Assembly: GCA_010015655.1 (NCBI GenBank)
Contig: ML976679.1
Span: 37,450 to 101,449 of the forward strand
Direction of reading: 5' to 3'
DNA length: 64,000 nucleotides
From: Bimuria novae-zelandiae CBS 107.79
Taxonomy: Eukaryota > Ascomycota > Dothideomycetes > Pleosporales > Didymosphaeriaceae
This document shows positions 1 through 11,038 of the stretch, in pieces (position 1 is the stretch's first letter; each line of letters begins with the position of its first letter). The notes under the pieces were generated by a model. It ran no database searches. It saw only the letters and a program-made list of their open reading frames with translations, and was not told the origin of the DNA. A program made the position numbers and the translations under genes.

Positions 1-940
1 AGTTTGATCGCAAGGCTACGGGGCATACATCGGCCCGAAGACTTTGCACAGCCACAGGCGTGGCAGCGGAGCCGCTCTCCATCAGATTACGTTACGATTA
101 TGTGGCACTTCTGTGCTAGCTAGGATAGGCAATCGTCCCGATCAGAGGTACCAACTGGGATGGCGGCCCTGCATAAATTAAGCGCCCTTTGCAGCCTTAC
201 AGCTAATTATTACTCCTTACTTTTACTATTAGACTTACAGGCCTATATAAAGATATTTTATTAGTCGCGATAGGATTATTAGCGTAGTAGCGGTCTATAT
301 CAGGCGAGGGTCGCTTTCGCTATAAAGACAAGCTCTCTATATATTAGGCGGGCAGGCGTCTATGCAAACGTATTTTTCGTATTGGCATAGTTATAGGGGC
401 TTAGGAGTTGTCTAAGTATATTATAAAATAGGAGTATTGCAAAAATCACGACGCGTGCAAGCTCACTGTTGCTGCGAAGTCAAAGTACCGATGAATTGTT
501 CTGTTACGATGGTTGTTCCGTTACGGGTGGATGGACGTTATCTGCAAAGCTCTTTAACACTTTCTTAATTACAGAGCTATCGTTTAGAAACTCCGAATTC
601 TAGCATCTACAGATGGCTATTTTATTGTGCAGATGTAAAGCAGACGTAGTTTAAGAGGTGTTAAACAGGACAACCAAAAGCATAACTAAGAGCGCTGTAT
701 TTTTTCCGTCACTTACCATTAGCATAAGGAGAATTCTTGAAAGAAGAGGATGACACTTAATCCGATTCAGTTTACTATAGAGACAATGGTTGAGATGCTT
801 CTACGATAAATCTTTTGCGGCACGAAGTGCTTTGCGTTATGCAGGGGGGACGTTACAAGAGAAACATTTGAAAAAAAAAAAAAAAAAAAAAAATAAGGCT
901 TCGGTTCATTACATGTCGAACATTTGTCAGCAAGTAGGCA
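1..940. repeat. AT-rich decayed repeat flank, no gene seen
   Basis: No open frame with recognisable coding content is visible. From about 180 to 470 the sequence is rich in TA dinucleotides and looks RIP-mutated; the rest is closer to balanced composition. A run of 23 adenines at 871-893 lies about 50 bp before the target duplication of the neighbouring Copia element. It could be the poly(A) tail of an old LINE- or SINE-type insertion, but no body of such an element can be recognised. Confidence 0.5.
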
Positions 941-945
941 CTAAC

Positions 946-1187
946 TATTGATACGGCAATAGGCTGTTGGATCAAGACTTCGTTACAACAATGTGGTATT
1001 GATTTAATTCTTGATTGCAGATCTATTGTGGTGGGCTGTTGTAAGAAGTATTTATCGAGCGTGGTTTGTCCCTTGCTAGCCTAATTAGGACTAGCGCAAC
1101 AAACCACAGGCAAACTACGTAATAAACTATAGGCAAACTATATAGCGGTAAAAGCCATAGCAGTGTTGCGCAGGTTTAAAGCTAACA
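946..1187 (-). repeat. 3' LTR of the Copia element
   Basis: This 242-bp copy pairs without length change with 6949-7190. The two copies differ almost only by C/T and G/A transitions, as expected from RIP after insertion. Because the coding strand is minus, this left copy is the 3' LTR. The adjoining internal tract at 1195-1208 reads as a purine run on the minus strand, which fits a polypurine primer. Confidence 0.85.
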
Positions 1188-4100
1188 CTAGCTATCTTTT
1201 CTTTTATGCTACATGTGGCTAGTTCAGCCCAGAACGCTCAAATCTGCAATAAAACACAATCTATAATAGTTGCTAGTTTTCTAACCAGACTAGCGCCGGT
1301 GCGCGTCCTCTTAGTGCCCATCTCGCTGCTCCTTTTATAGACTTACTACTTCTTACTATTATAATCGTACTCTAGGGTGTTAATTTTAGCACGATTAACC
1401 CAGTCTTACACGCGAAGCTTAAGCTAGTTATAGTTAATAAGATGCTCTATAGCTAAGTTAGAGCCAGCCTTAGTTATTAAGTCTACTAGATTATCACGTC
1501 TATTAATCTAGCGGATGTCTATAAGATTATTGCGCTTATAGGCCTTACGTAAAGCTATAATATTAATTATAAAGCGCTTCTCCTTAGTAGTACTAAGCTT
1601 AATAAGGTAATTATATAAGGAGCGTGAGTTAGTGCACACGACGATAGAGACATTAGGGAGGTTAAGTTACTACATAATTATATTAATTATACTACTAATT
1701 ATAATTATAATATCGACTCTATAGGCTATCGCGTAGATCTTAGATACAAGGACGCTACGAGTGACGCGCTTACACTTAATAGATAACTAGTAGATAATAT
1801 TACTAGTAAACTTAAAGTTACAATTACTATTTTTAGTCTTATTACTAAGCGTAATTACGAAGCCTATTTATAATAACATGTCCTTATTATTAGTAAATAA
1901 TGTATTAACAAAGGCGTATAGCTTTAAGTTACTTAAGTCTAGTAGGATAAAGTTAAGGCCGCGAGTAATATTCTCCTTCTGCTAGATAATGCGCTTATTT
2001 AATCTAGTAATTTCTTCTTTTATAGGCTTACTCGCTTAGGCTGCGGCGGCGAGGTCGAAGCTCGCCTTAGGTTAATAAATTATTATAATGTAAGCACCTT
2101 AAGCGCGCTGTTAAATATATAATTACTTATTATTAGCTATTTTTAGCTTCTTGCCTTGCTTCTTCTGGCGTAGAGTAATAGCGCGATTATTATTATTAAG
2201 CTTAATAATATAGCTGTTAAAGTTAATTTGCGCGTCTAGTAAGAGAAACTACTTAGGCTTAGCCTTAAAACGTAGCTCTTGGTCTTTAAAGTCTGTAAAA
2301 GCTTTATTAGACAGACTAAGCGTGTTGTTAGTTTATATACTAATAATGCCGAAGCACTTGCTACTAGCCTTACTAATAAGTAGGCATAGATTATAAGTGG
2401 ATATCACTATATAGAGAGTTTTAGTGTAGTGTTTATTATACGTTAACCACTAATAGGCACCTGCTTCAGCAATACCGTACAGCGGCTTAATAATAACTAT
2501 AACTATATTTATTAGATAACTTTCCTTAAGCTAGGCTAGTATATTAGCCATAATAGTACGCTAAAGTGGATCATCCGATTGCGTATAGGCCTAAGTAATG
2601 TCACGGAACCAGAGGTACATGCCTAGCTTTAATAGTGATGGTACTAGAGCGATAATTACACGCTAGCTTGCACGCTAAATAGTAGGAGACTATATTAAGA
2701 CAAGCTTCTTATTATTATTAGCGTATCCTTAGATAATAAGACGGGACTTCTTATACGGGCGATTAGTAGTCTTGCCTTTAACTTTATTAACAATGCGTGA
2801 CTTAAAGATATAGACCTTATTATAATGGTAAAGACTGTACTTCTTAAAGTGGAAGACACCTTATATTATAAGGGCGTTAATCTTTACCTTTATAAATACT
2901 TTAAATAATTGCCCTAGTATTATAATCTTACTAACTGCTCGTAGCTTCTTAGCTAGGACAAGATTATTACGCTTACGTTAATTAAGGTTAACTATAGTAG
3001 TTATAACTTTATTAGGTTTTAGCTTATTCCTTAAGCCTTTTAGCCTACCGCGCTTACGCTTAGGCGCGGGCTCCTCTATAATAGGAGTAAAATTATTATT
3101 AGAGCCACTATTATCCTTGTCCTCTACAGGAGGGGTAATAATAGTCGTATTATCTACATAATACAGGCGCACTACGGTGATGCGGAAGGTAATTTATTTA
3201 TTATTAATTTTAATAACCACGGATTACTTATCAACGTGGAGGGCGATTATCTAATATAGGCTAGACTATCTATAGTTCTCCCGCTAGACCTTAACGCTAC
3301 TTAGGATAGGTAATAGTAAGATATTAGTTACGTTAGGACTATTATAAGTTGCAAGAGCCTTATTAACTTAGCGCTTTACCTTAATCTTGCGTACTTTAGC
3401 TATTGCTTTGCGTACTGCAGCGCCGCGGGCGGTAATAGATAGTAATAGTAGTAATTTCTTTAATAGGCGAGGATATGCTCTAAAGACGAGAAGAGTTAGG
3501 ACAAGTCTATTAGGACCTGTGGTGTTATTAACAGCCTTGACAGCCATCTATAAGATATGTTCGGGAGCAGTTGTGCGTTCAACGTCTATAAAGATCACCC
3601 TATAAGCACGGCGGATAGGAGCATGATAGCGCTTAATCTTGCTAATTAAATAATGTGCCTCCACCAGGACTTCCTTAATCTTAATTATAAGTAACGTAGC
3701 GTTGTTAATAAACTTATTAGTAATAAAGTTCTTACTAGCATTTGTCTTAATAATGTTAGGAGGACTAACGTATATATTAATCTACATAGCGCAAAGGAGA
3801 TCCTAAGTAGTGTTTGCCTAAATATTTAGCATAAATTAAGTAGCTTAAAAAGCTATAGCTTTATCAACTGTGTGGAGCACTAGTTTCTAATTAATATATA
3901 TTATATTAATAATAACGCATAAGTTAAAGTCTATATTATCGCGAATAGTAAAGCGGAAACGGCCAGGTGCTTTGCTGTGGATTTAACACTAGTAATAGTA
4001 CTTATTAATGCGATTAATAATGTCCTTATTAATGTCTTTATAGCCTGCTTTGCTAAGGATCTTGTGCAGTCGTCTAGTAGTAAGATGACTAAAGCGTTAG

Positions 4101-4793
4101 TGAAGCTAGCGCAGCTTAGTCTTGGTTAAGTAGTAGACAATAGTCTCTTGTTTATTAAGCAGGAGCCATGGATGTCCCTATTTATGGATAATTGGGAATT
4201 CTTTGCCACCTTAAACGAGCATATTGTCGATGTTATTAAAGAAAATACTATAATAATCTATATTATTTAAGCAGAGCAGAAATGGTGTGTTATTTAGCAT
4301 TACTATAAAGGTAATTATACTAAATAGCGTGCTAACATTAACGTCGCTAAGGGAGAAACACTCTAGATTATTTCTAAATTAAATTTAATAACGTCCTGCG
4401 GTAGACTTATTAATAACTATAGACGGTTGGATAAGCTGCAGCGCCTTTACTTATGTCTTACTAGTAGTTAAGACACTAGCTGCACTAGTGTTAGGCATAA
4501 TACCTTAAAAGATATCTACGCCGTAGCGTGAATTAAATAAGAAGAGTTAAGCATCTTTATTTGCTTTACTAAAAATATAAGAATTATTACCTGTAATTGC
4601 ATAAAGTGCGGCAGCGTTATTAAGACTAGAGATAATAGCGTCGCCGTTAACCTTGCCGCAGGATATAGTTAAGTAGACTTAGTTAGTAAAATATGCTTTA
4701 ATATTATTATTACTAGCATTATTATTGCTACCGTCGCTGTCTTTAAGCTCTTGTTAGGATCTGTATTTAGCATCACCAGGCTAACATTCTGAG

Positions 4794-5700
4794 ACGGACA
4801 AGGTCTTATGGGAGCCAATGGTGGCACAGCAATGGGCAGGTCACGTGACTGCTCGAAGCGCTCGAAGCGAGCAAGTCGAGCAGGTGCATAAGGCCAAGGC
4901 TGTGCTCGCTCTGCTCGAGTCGAGCAAGTCGAGCATGCTAAGTATATAGGAACATAAGGATGGACTCTTCCACCTCGTGTTTAACCTGTTTATCAATCTA
5001 TCGTTTGGATCTGAATAAGCAACTTTGTTGATTTAATTGTGCTATACACACCTTTAATACTAACACCCCTTTGATACGCGCAAGCTATTAAGACCCCTCG
5101 TCCTGTCGCCACCGCTCCTGCCCGAGAACCAACCTTAGCCCCTCAGGGATTAGCTACCCTGTTGGACTTAACAGCTCTATACCTTTATAGCCAGCGAGAA
5201 ACACTTTATAGCTTAGGGTATTAGGATTATCTTAAGCGTATTAGTTATAGCGTTAGCGATGCTCCATGCGCTCCTTCTTTAAGTGTTAAGTTAATTAGCA
5301 CTTAGGCTACTTATAGATAAAGCATGTCTTATTACAGCAATTACCTAAGTAGTTTAACTAATAATTATTATTATTAAATTGATTGCCGCGCGATCCGCCT
5401 TAACCTTAATAGTAATAGCTATAGTAGTTATTATCTAATAATCCTGTAGCTTATTAATTATTGCGAATATAGCGGCAGTTAGTGTAATACTGCTTATCTG
5501 CATCTCGTGATAGAAACTAGCTATTAGGATAACAGCTTAACTACATGCTAACTGCGTTGCAGAGATCTATAGCAACACCTTTAAATATAGTTGCTAGCTT
5601 TAAGCAAGCTATAGTAGTTACTTTAATACTATAATATGCGCTAAGGAGCTATTGCGCAAGTAAATGCTAATTATAGCTCTTACCCTAGTTTTATAATAGT
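4794..5700. mobile_element. Probable nested insertion inside the Copia element
   Basis: The segment interrupts the minus-strand Copia reading between integrase-like and gag-like parts. Its first part (about 4794-5064) is less AT-rich and less mutated than its surroundings. It holds a cluster of GCTCGA/TCGAGC palindromic words at 4851-4936 and ends near ACTAACA at 5064, like an LTR edge. After it, the plus strand keeps a gag-like run and a degenerate C-x2-C zinc-knuckle-like stretch near 5460-5520. No second LTR or target duplication was found, so the class and limits are uncertain. Confidence 0.4.
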
Positions 5701-6948
5701 ACCTAATAGAGCATGTTTATCTTACTAATAACTATTTTAAGACACTCTATAGGGTCTTTTTTAAGGTTAGCAGTTATAACGCTCTTAAGCGTAGTGCTAT
5801 GCTACTTTTAGAGGTATATCTAGTAAGCTTGTGTAGTGTTAAAGTACGTGCGCAGCTTATTAAGTATTATATTATAAGTAAGCGTAAGCGCCTAGGGAGT
5901 AATATAATCGTAGTAATACTAAAGCGCTTAACTAGTAAGTATAATAGAGAGTGCCATTTTATACTGCTTATCCTTATTAATCCTAACCTTAGTATAGAAG
6001 TCGTTAAACACCTTAATCTTTGTCTTAAGGATGTTATATTTATTACCTAAATACTTTTGCTCCGGCGTGTATAACTTGGCGAGGTTAGTAAGTAAATAAG
6101 AGTTGTTCTGCACAGGCGTAAATCTAGGTTATAATAATAATAATAATCCTCTACCTAGCGGAGCTTGCTACTACTACTATTATTCTTTATTATCTGTAAT
6201 TTAGTGGCACTTAAAGCCTTCGCAGAGCCTTATAAGCTTAAAATACTTAGCGGGCTATTTTAGGACGGTGGTTAATGTAAGGAGTTCTACGAATTAGTTA
6301 AGGAGATTGTCACTGTTATCTTGCTTAATATAGATATCTTGCTAGTAGAGGAGCTCTTTAAGTGCTTTTTAGATGCGCTTATTAATGCTATTAAAGAGAT
6401 TATAGGTAAAATTCTCGAAATGCTCCTTAAACTTAAGTAGTAAAAACAGGTTAAATATGTTATCTTCTTCTACCTGTATTATCTAGTTAATAACTATAGT
6501 GTTAAGTTTATCTATATTAATAGTGGCGTTAGTAATATTAAAATCTTGGTTAGCGTACTAGTCCTTATAGATTGTCTTATCTAGGTACCACGAGCGATCC
6601 TTTATTTAGGTGTACTTTATAATAGCGTTTTAGATATAGGCCTGTAATTAGTGTAATTTAATAAGAGTTAGCGTGGTTAACGCAAATCTCCTTCCGAACT
6701 AAGCCTTAGTAGGGACAATCCAGGCGGAGAGATCCTTCAAATACGAGGCGCCGCTAATCCTGATACAGGATAGCAGTGAGCTTGTCGTACCTGTACTTCG
6801 CACTAGCGATGCTGTATCCTAGGCCTTGGTAGGGGAGGAGGCATGCGCTAACCGCTTCTATCGCCAGAATACTCAGCCTGAAACGTGCGCTGAGATTCCC
6901 TGTACACAGTATATCTTGCCGATCTGTGGTGTAGCAACCACTAATCAG

Positions 6949-7190
6949 TGTTGATACGGCAATAGGCTGTTGGATCAAGACTTCGTTGCAACGATGTGGT
7001 ATTAATTTAATTCTTAATTACAGATCTATTATAGTGGGCTATTATAAGAAGTATTTATCGAGCGTGGTTTGTCCCCTGCTAGCCTAATTAGGACTAGCGT
7101 AATAAACCACAGGTAAACTACGCAACAAACTGCAGGCAAACTGCATGGCGGTGAAAGCCGTAGCAGTGTTGCGCAGGTTTGAAGCCAACA
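6949..7190 (-). repeat. 5' LTR of the Copia element
   Basis: This is the right-hand 242-bp repeat, starting TG and ending CA, followed by the CTAAC target duplication. On the minus strand the internal sequence soon after it reads TGGTTGCTACACC, which starts with TGG as tRNA primer-binding sites do. The matching tRNA was not identified. Confidence 0.85.
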
Positions 7191-7531
7191 CTAACAGAAA
7201 ATGCTCGCTCATCACGTCACTTTTCTTGAACCTTAAATGGTCAATTAATAATTTTTTGGGGCATTTTATATGGCAGGAATTCGAATTCTTATACAGAAAG
7301 GAACTAGAAAGGTAAGATAAATGGATGTATTGATAGATCTCTAAAGGCGTGGGACAACAATCATATGCTAAATTTAGGGGTAGAATGCTGCATAGCGAAG
7401 GCCAAGGCTAGATCATTAGCACGAATGATCCGCTGGACGATATTCTTCACTGCGAACGAGATACGAGGCGGAGCAAATAAGGCCGCGAGCATTTGCGATT
7501 CGATGATCGCACGCTCTTCGCATACTTACTA

Positions 7532-8119
7532 CTACTTCCTCTTGCTCGCGAAGCCAGCGCATTTGCCAGCAAGTTGCTGAGGCTTCCGAGACTTGTGAGA
7601 CTTGTGAGACTTGAGCAACGCCGCGTTCTGCTTCATCGCTTCACCATCTTTCTTCTTCTTGAGAATGCGCTGCTCCTCCTTCTCGCGCTGCTTCTGTTCC
7701 CACTTCGCCATATCGAACTCTCCCTCCTTTCTATCCTCTTCGTCTTCCTCTGTCTTGGCTTCAAAATGGATATGCGGCCCCGATTCAACGTGGTCGAGTG
7801 CCTTTCCGAGCTTCAAGTTCTTGAAGACTTCGTTGCCACCATGGCAGTAAGGGTGGGTGTAGCAGCCTTTGGGGGAGAATAATCCGAAGCGCTCTCCACA
7901 GATCACCATAGAGGCGCCTGGCTTGTTGCTCTCGGGAACGAGCTCCAAGCAGTAACAGAGATGGAATTTCAAGTAGCAGCTCTTCTTTGGAGAAGCCCTG
8001 CACTCAGTACAATGGTGCTTCTGCTGGGATTCCTTGCTGGTGCGGATGTTTCTAGTGTGCGGGTTCATGTTGCCCTCGAAGTGTTTGCCATACTGGCTGA
8101 GGAGATCTTCTGGGGTCAT
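7532..8119 (-). CDS. Small Cys-rich basic-tailed protein, unknown function
   Basis: A single uninterrupted frame encodes 195 residues. I do not recognise the family. The N-terminal two thirds are rich in Cys and His (CTEC near residue 37, then further Cys and YTHPYCHGG near residue 86), which suggests a small zinc-binding fold. Residues 125-195 form a highly charged, helical-looking tail (repeated E/K/R) ending in a lysine-rich stretch that could act in nucleic-acid binding or nuclear targeting. The first Met follows an in-frame untranslated stretch and no better upstream start is seen. It lies 340 bp beyond the Copia element, and its base composition is that of the normal gene islands. Expression and function are unsupported beyond the open frame. 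Confidence 0.6.
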   Translation of the reverse strand: MTPEDLLSQYGKHFEGNMNPHTRNIRTSKESQQKHHCTECRASPKKSCYLKFHLCYCLELVPESNKPGASMVICGERFGLFSPKGCYTHPYCHGGNEVFKNLKLGKALDHVESGPHIHFEAKTEEDEEDRKEGEFDMAKWEQKQREKEEQRILKKKKDGEAMKQNAALLKSHKSHKSRKPQQLAGKCAGFASKRK

Positions 8120-8353
8120 CTTAGCTTTTATGAGATATTTTGAGAAGGAGTAAAAGTTAAGAAGATCGAGAGCGATTGGGATGACTGTTAGTTAGTTGTA
8201 GTTCGCTGTTAGGCGCTAGTTTAATGCATATTCGCAGTCTGAACCAGAGTTTAAATGCAGTGGAATCGAAGCTCATTGTGCTGGGAGAGAATGAGGTGTA
8301 GTTTAGACACTATGCATTACCTATCTTGGCCAGTAACTAGAGACTGCGTTGTG

Positions 8354-8362
8354 TATATATAA
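8354..8362 (+). promoter_or_regulatory. TATA box of the phosphotransferase gene
   Basis: The sequence TATATATAA lies about 260 bp upstream of the ATG at 8619, in an otherwise gene-free interval (8120-8618) between divergently oriented genes. The distance leaves room for a leader of about 200 nt. Confidence 0.45.
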
Positions 8363-8618
8363 GGCATTCACTTTGGTGGGCAGCTTCGCTTTCGGTTCTT
8401 TGATTGGTCCGCATGTCACAGCACAATGGTCACAGCACAATGCAGCTTTATCCTTTCACTAGTGAAATGCATCATTGTGCGTCTTCAAATGCATGGTACT
8501 TAAATACCAGGTTCCTGGCAGCTTCTCGCTGTCAAAACTTCAAACATCCAGTCTGCAGGCAGTCAACCTGCACACCCCGATCCTAAAAACACAGATCACT
8601 TCTTGACAAACTTACAGC

Positions 8619-10196
8619 ATGTTCAGTCGGTCTTGCGTAAACATGGAGGCAATTTTCCATAACGTCCCGCTCGGGGGGTTGATCCCCTGGGCTAATACAG
8701 ACGCCGCTCGCCCACACAAGCAAACACAAACGGATGCTGTAGCAGCCGCGGCCTTTCACACTACTGAGACCTCCTCAGAGTCTCAAGTTAATGATGTCCG
8801 GGAACACCTAAGCGCAATGTCAAAGCATTATCCGGCGTCTAGTTCGGCGGAATCCTATATGCCAGAGCGTCAGGACATTCATCGTATCATGGATATTCCC
8901 GACTCTGCCTATAAGCAGTTACTTCTCGAAGCTGTCGATCATGACAACAAGTTCACAGTTGACGACTGTATTAACCTCCGTCATACTGGTGGTTCATACA
9001 ACCACGTGGCTATCCTGGAGTTGAACAAGATTTGGTATGCGATCAAGGTCCCACTCCAGGGCACCCCAGAGCTCTGGAAGGAAGCCGATGCCCTGGAACT
9101 TCGCAGTGAAGTCTTCATGATGAAGTATCTCCGAAAGCATACATCGATCCCCATCATGGAGGTTTTCAAGTTCGAAACCACGCTGGACAACTCCATCGGG
9201 GCTCCCTACATGATCCAGGCTGGCGCGAAGGGTATACCAGCGCAACAGTGTTTCCTTGCTCTGGACGATGATTATGAAATCGATCGGGTCGCAAACGAAC
9301 ATCCCTCTGCCGCCTTGGAAAAGCGCCGTCGAACTTTCTTGCGCGACCTGGCATCTAAGATGGCGGAGTTGCGGAAATTCGAATTCAATAAGAGCGGCAT
9401 GTTCTACTTCGAAGATGATTCCGACATGGAAGACGCAAAGCCTCCCACTGTTGGGCCATACTTCGAGCTGCTCTTTTCGACAGAGGCGCGTCCTGCTTAT
9501 TCATCCACACGAGAATTCTTGGGTGAAAAGATCCAACAATGGACGGCAGATCAGGAGAAGCATATCGAGGATAAATACCCAGAAGACAGTCCTACAAAGC
9601 TCCAGAAAATCATGCAACTCAAGGGTGCAGTTGCATTCCTTGATTGCGCCCTTTTAGAATTCCCGGGCCTTCCGCATCCAGAAGAGGAGGATGAAGAGAC
9701 GTTTGTCCTCAACCATCCGGATCTGGACTTCCAAAACATTCTCGTCCATCCGAAGTCTGGACTAATCCTCTCCATCATCGACTGGCAAGGAATACGAGCT
9801 GTTCCTCGACCTATTGGATACTCATCCTTGCCGCTCTTCCTTCGGAAGGATTGGGAACCCAACTATGATCTCGATATACAGCTTCCGCCGTGGATTCTTG
9901 ACAAGTACCGCGATATGTACACCGACTTCATGAAGGAAGCGCTTGGTCCTGACAACGACGACGCGGCTTACACGCGTCACTCGTATTGGCACTGGTATGC
10001 GTACGAGCAGATCGCTGCTGGCGATTCGAGCATTTCGGATTTCATCGACCGAATAATGACCGAGATTCCCTTTCTGAGTAGGCTCGATCGAGACGATTTC
10101 CTCGCCCGTTTAGGTAGTGGCGATTGGGATAGTGCTCAGGAGATGCTGCTCTTGGAGTTTCAGAAATTGTGTAATCCGCACAAGTACAACAATTAG
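8619..10196 (+). CDS. APH-family phosphotransferase (kinase-like fold)
   Basis: One intronless frame of 525 residues. It matches the fungal phosphotransferase family that shares the aminoglycoside-phosphotransferase/protein-kinase fold. The N-lobe has a loop and lysine strand (GGSYNHVAILE, then WYAIKVP, about residues 124-145). The C-lobe carries the Brenner motif NHPDLDFQNILV (about residue 365), with catalytic Asp and metal-binding Asn, followed by the second metal site IIDWQG (about 386). The length suits the large fungal members, some of which resemble the mitochondrial Aim9 group. The substrate is unknown; these proteins are expanded in filamentous fungi and few have been tested. Translation may begin at 8619 or at the in-frame Met eight codons on. 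It lies head-to-head with the Cys-rich gene. Confidence 0.85.
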   Translation: MFSRSCVNMEAIFHNVPLGGLIPWANTDAARPHKQTQTDAVAAAAFHTTETSSESQVNDVREHLSAMSKHYPASSSAESYMPERQDIHRIMDIPDSAYKQLLLEAVDHDNKFTVDDCINLRHTGGSYNHVAILELNKIWYAIKVPLQGTPELWKEADALELRSEVFMMKYLRKHTSIPIMEVFKFETTLDNSIGAPYMIQAGAKGIPAQQCFLALDDDYEIDRVANEHPSAALEKRRRTFLRDLASKMAELRKFEFNKSGMFYFEDDSDMEDAKPPTVGPYFELLFSTEARPAYSSTREFLGEKIQQWTADQEKHIEDKYPEDSPTKLQKIMQLKGAVAFLDCALLEFPGLPHPEEEDEETFVLNHPDLDFQNILVHPKSGLILSIIDWQGIRAVPRPIGYSSLPLFLRKDWEPNYDLDIQLPPWILDKYRDMYTDFMKEALGPDNDDAAYTRHSYWHWYAYEQIAAGDSSISDFIDRIMTEIPFLSRLDRDDFLARLGSGDWDSAQEMLLLEFQKLCNPHKYNN

Positions 10197-11038
10197 TCGT
10201 GCTGGATTTTAGCATTTCCAGTCCATCCTATTTTAGCTTGGCTTCCTAGGGTTGTCTTTGTTGTTTGGCTGTTTCGGGTGCGTCACCTGGATGACGACAG
10301 CTTAGTATAATCTATCCATTGACCAAAAACATAGATGCTTGGTGATATTATGTTCCTGTCAAAGTTTCTCCGTCCGGATAGCCAGCAAGGTGCTCTTTGG
10401 ACTGCGAAGTTATAAATTTGCCTTCGGTTCTGACGCTGGCACAGAATGTCGACTTCCCCTCTTTGACATCATGTCACAACACCACGAAGAAATAAATCCT
10501 ATCTCTATACACGTTAATCTCATACGCAACCATAAAAGGGGCGCACGCTCGGAGTTTTCGAAGCTAGCGCACGGAGCAGAGCTCGTTCGGGAAACTGGAA
10601 AAGCAATCATCACGTGCAGCAGCAGCTGACAAAGCCGCCAAGCCCCGAAGCCACTACGTCAACATGACATTTCGCAAAATTCGCATCCTCGATGCACCAA
10701 CCAGGCGATCTCCATGACCCCGGCCCATCACATGGCAGTGCGATGCCGTTCCTGTAACGTTCGCCGCCGATATCCATCAGCCGACGGCGTTTTTACAAAG
10801 TCATGACGTGTAGTTAGCTGTTTCCAGCATCTGGCATAACACGCGAACTAAGAACTATGTCATAGGTGTGTATGGCTTTGTTTATGAGCGTTGAAATTTC
10901 CCCGCTCTGCTAGTAATTCCTTCTACTCTATCTTCACGCTACTCAAGTGTTTCTTACCCCGAGTAATTTACCTGTGATACCCCTCCGTACTTTATACTTT
11001 GTACCTTGTATATTGTTTTAAGAACCAATTCGCCCATC
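10197..11038. other. Intergenic region, promoter of the dehydrogenase
   Basis: About 840 bp between two plus-strand genes. No conserved gene is visible. Several short open stretches lack codon structure or homology. The last 150 bp before the ATG at 11039 are pyrimidine-rich with ACTTTATACTTTGTACC-like sequence, suitable for a fungal core promoter. Confidence 0.4.

Larger units (their letters stand above)
946..7190 (-). mobile_element. RIP-degraded Copia LTR retrotransposon with TSD
   Basis: Two direct repeats of 242 bp (946-1187 and 6949-7190) bound the element. The right copy begins TG and ends CA. The left copy has TG changed to TA at its start, as RIP would do. The 5-bp sequence CTAAC lies immediately outside both ends (941-945 and 7191-7195), a perfect target-site duplication. 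The minus strand reads as Copia polyprotein: a gag-like stretch near 5930-6110, the basic KRKRGRLKG linker before reverse transcriptase near 3060, and the reverse transcriptase motif RDIT-AYTQSDDPL near 2565-2625, where a CAG codon has become TAG. A purine tract (pyrimidines on the plus strand) adjoins the left LTR at 1195-1208. Many stops make it inactive. Confidence 0.88.

Noticed and set aside
2978..3172. Stand-alone small basic protein
   Set aside because: It is the KRKRGRLKG linker part of the decayed Copia polyprotein.
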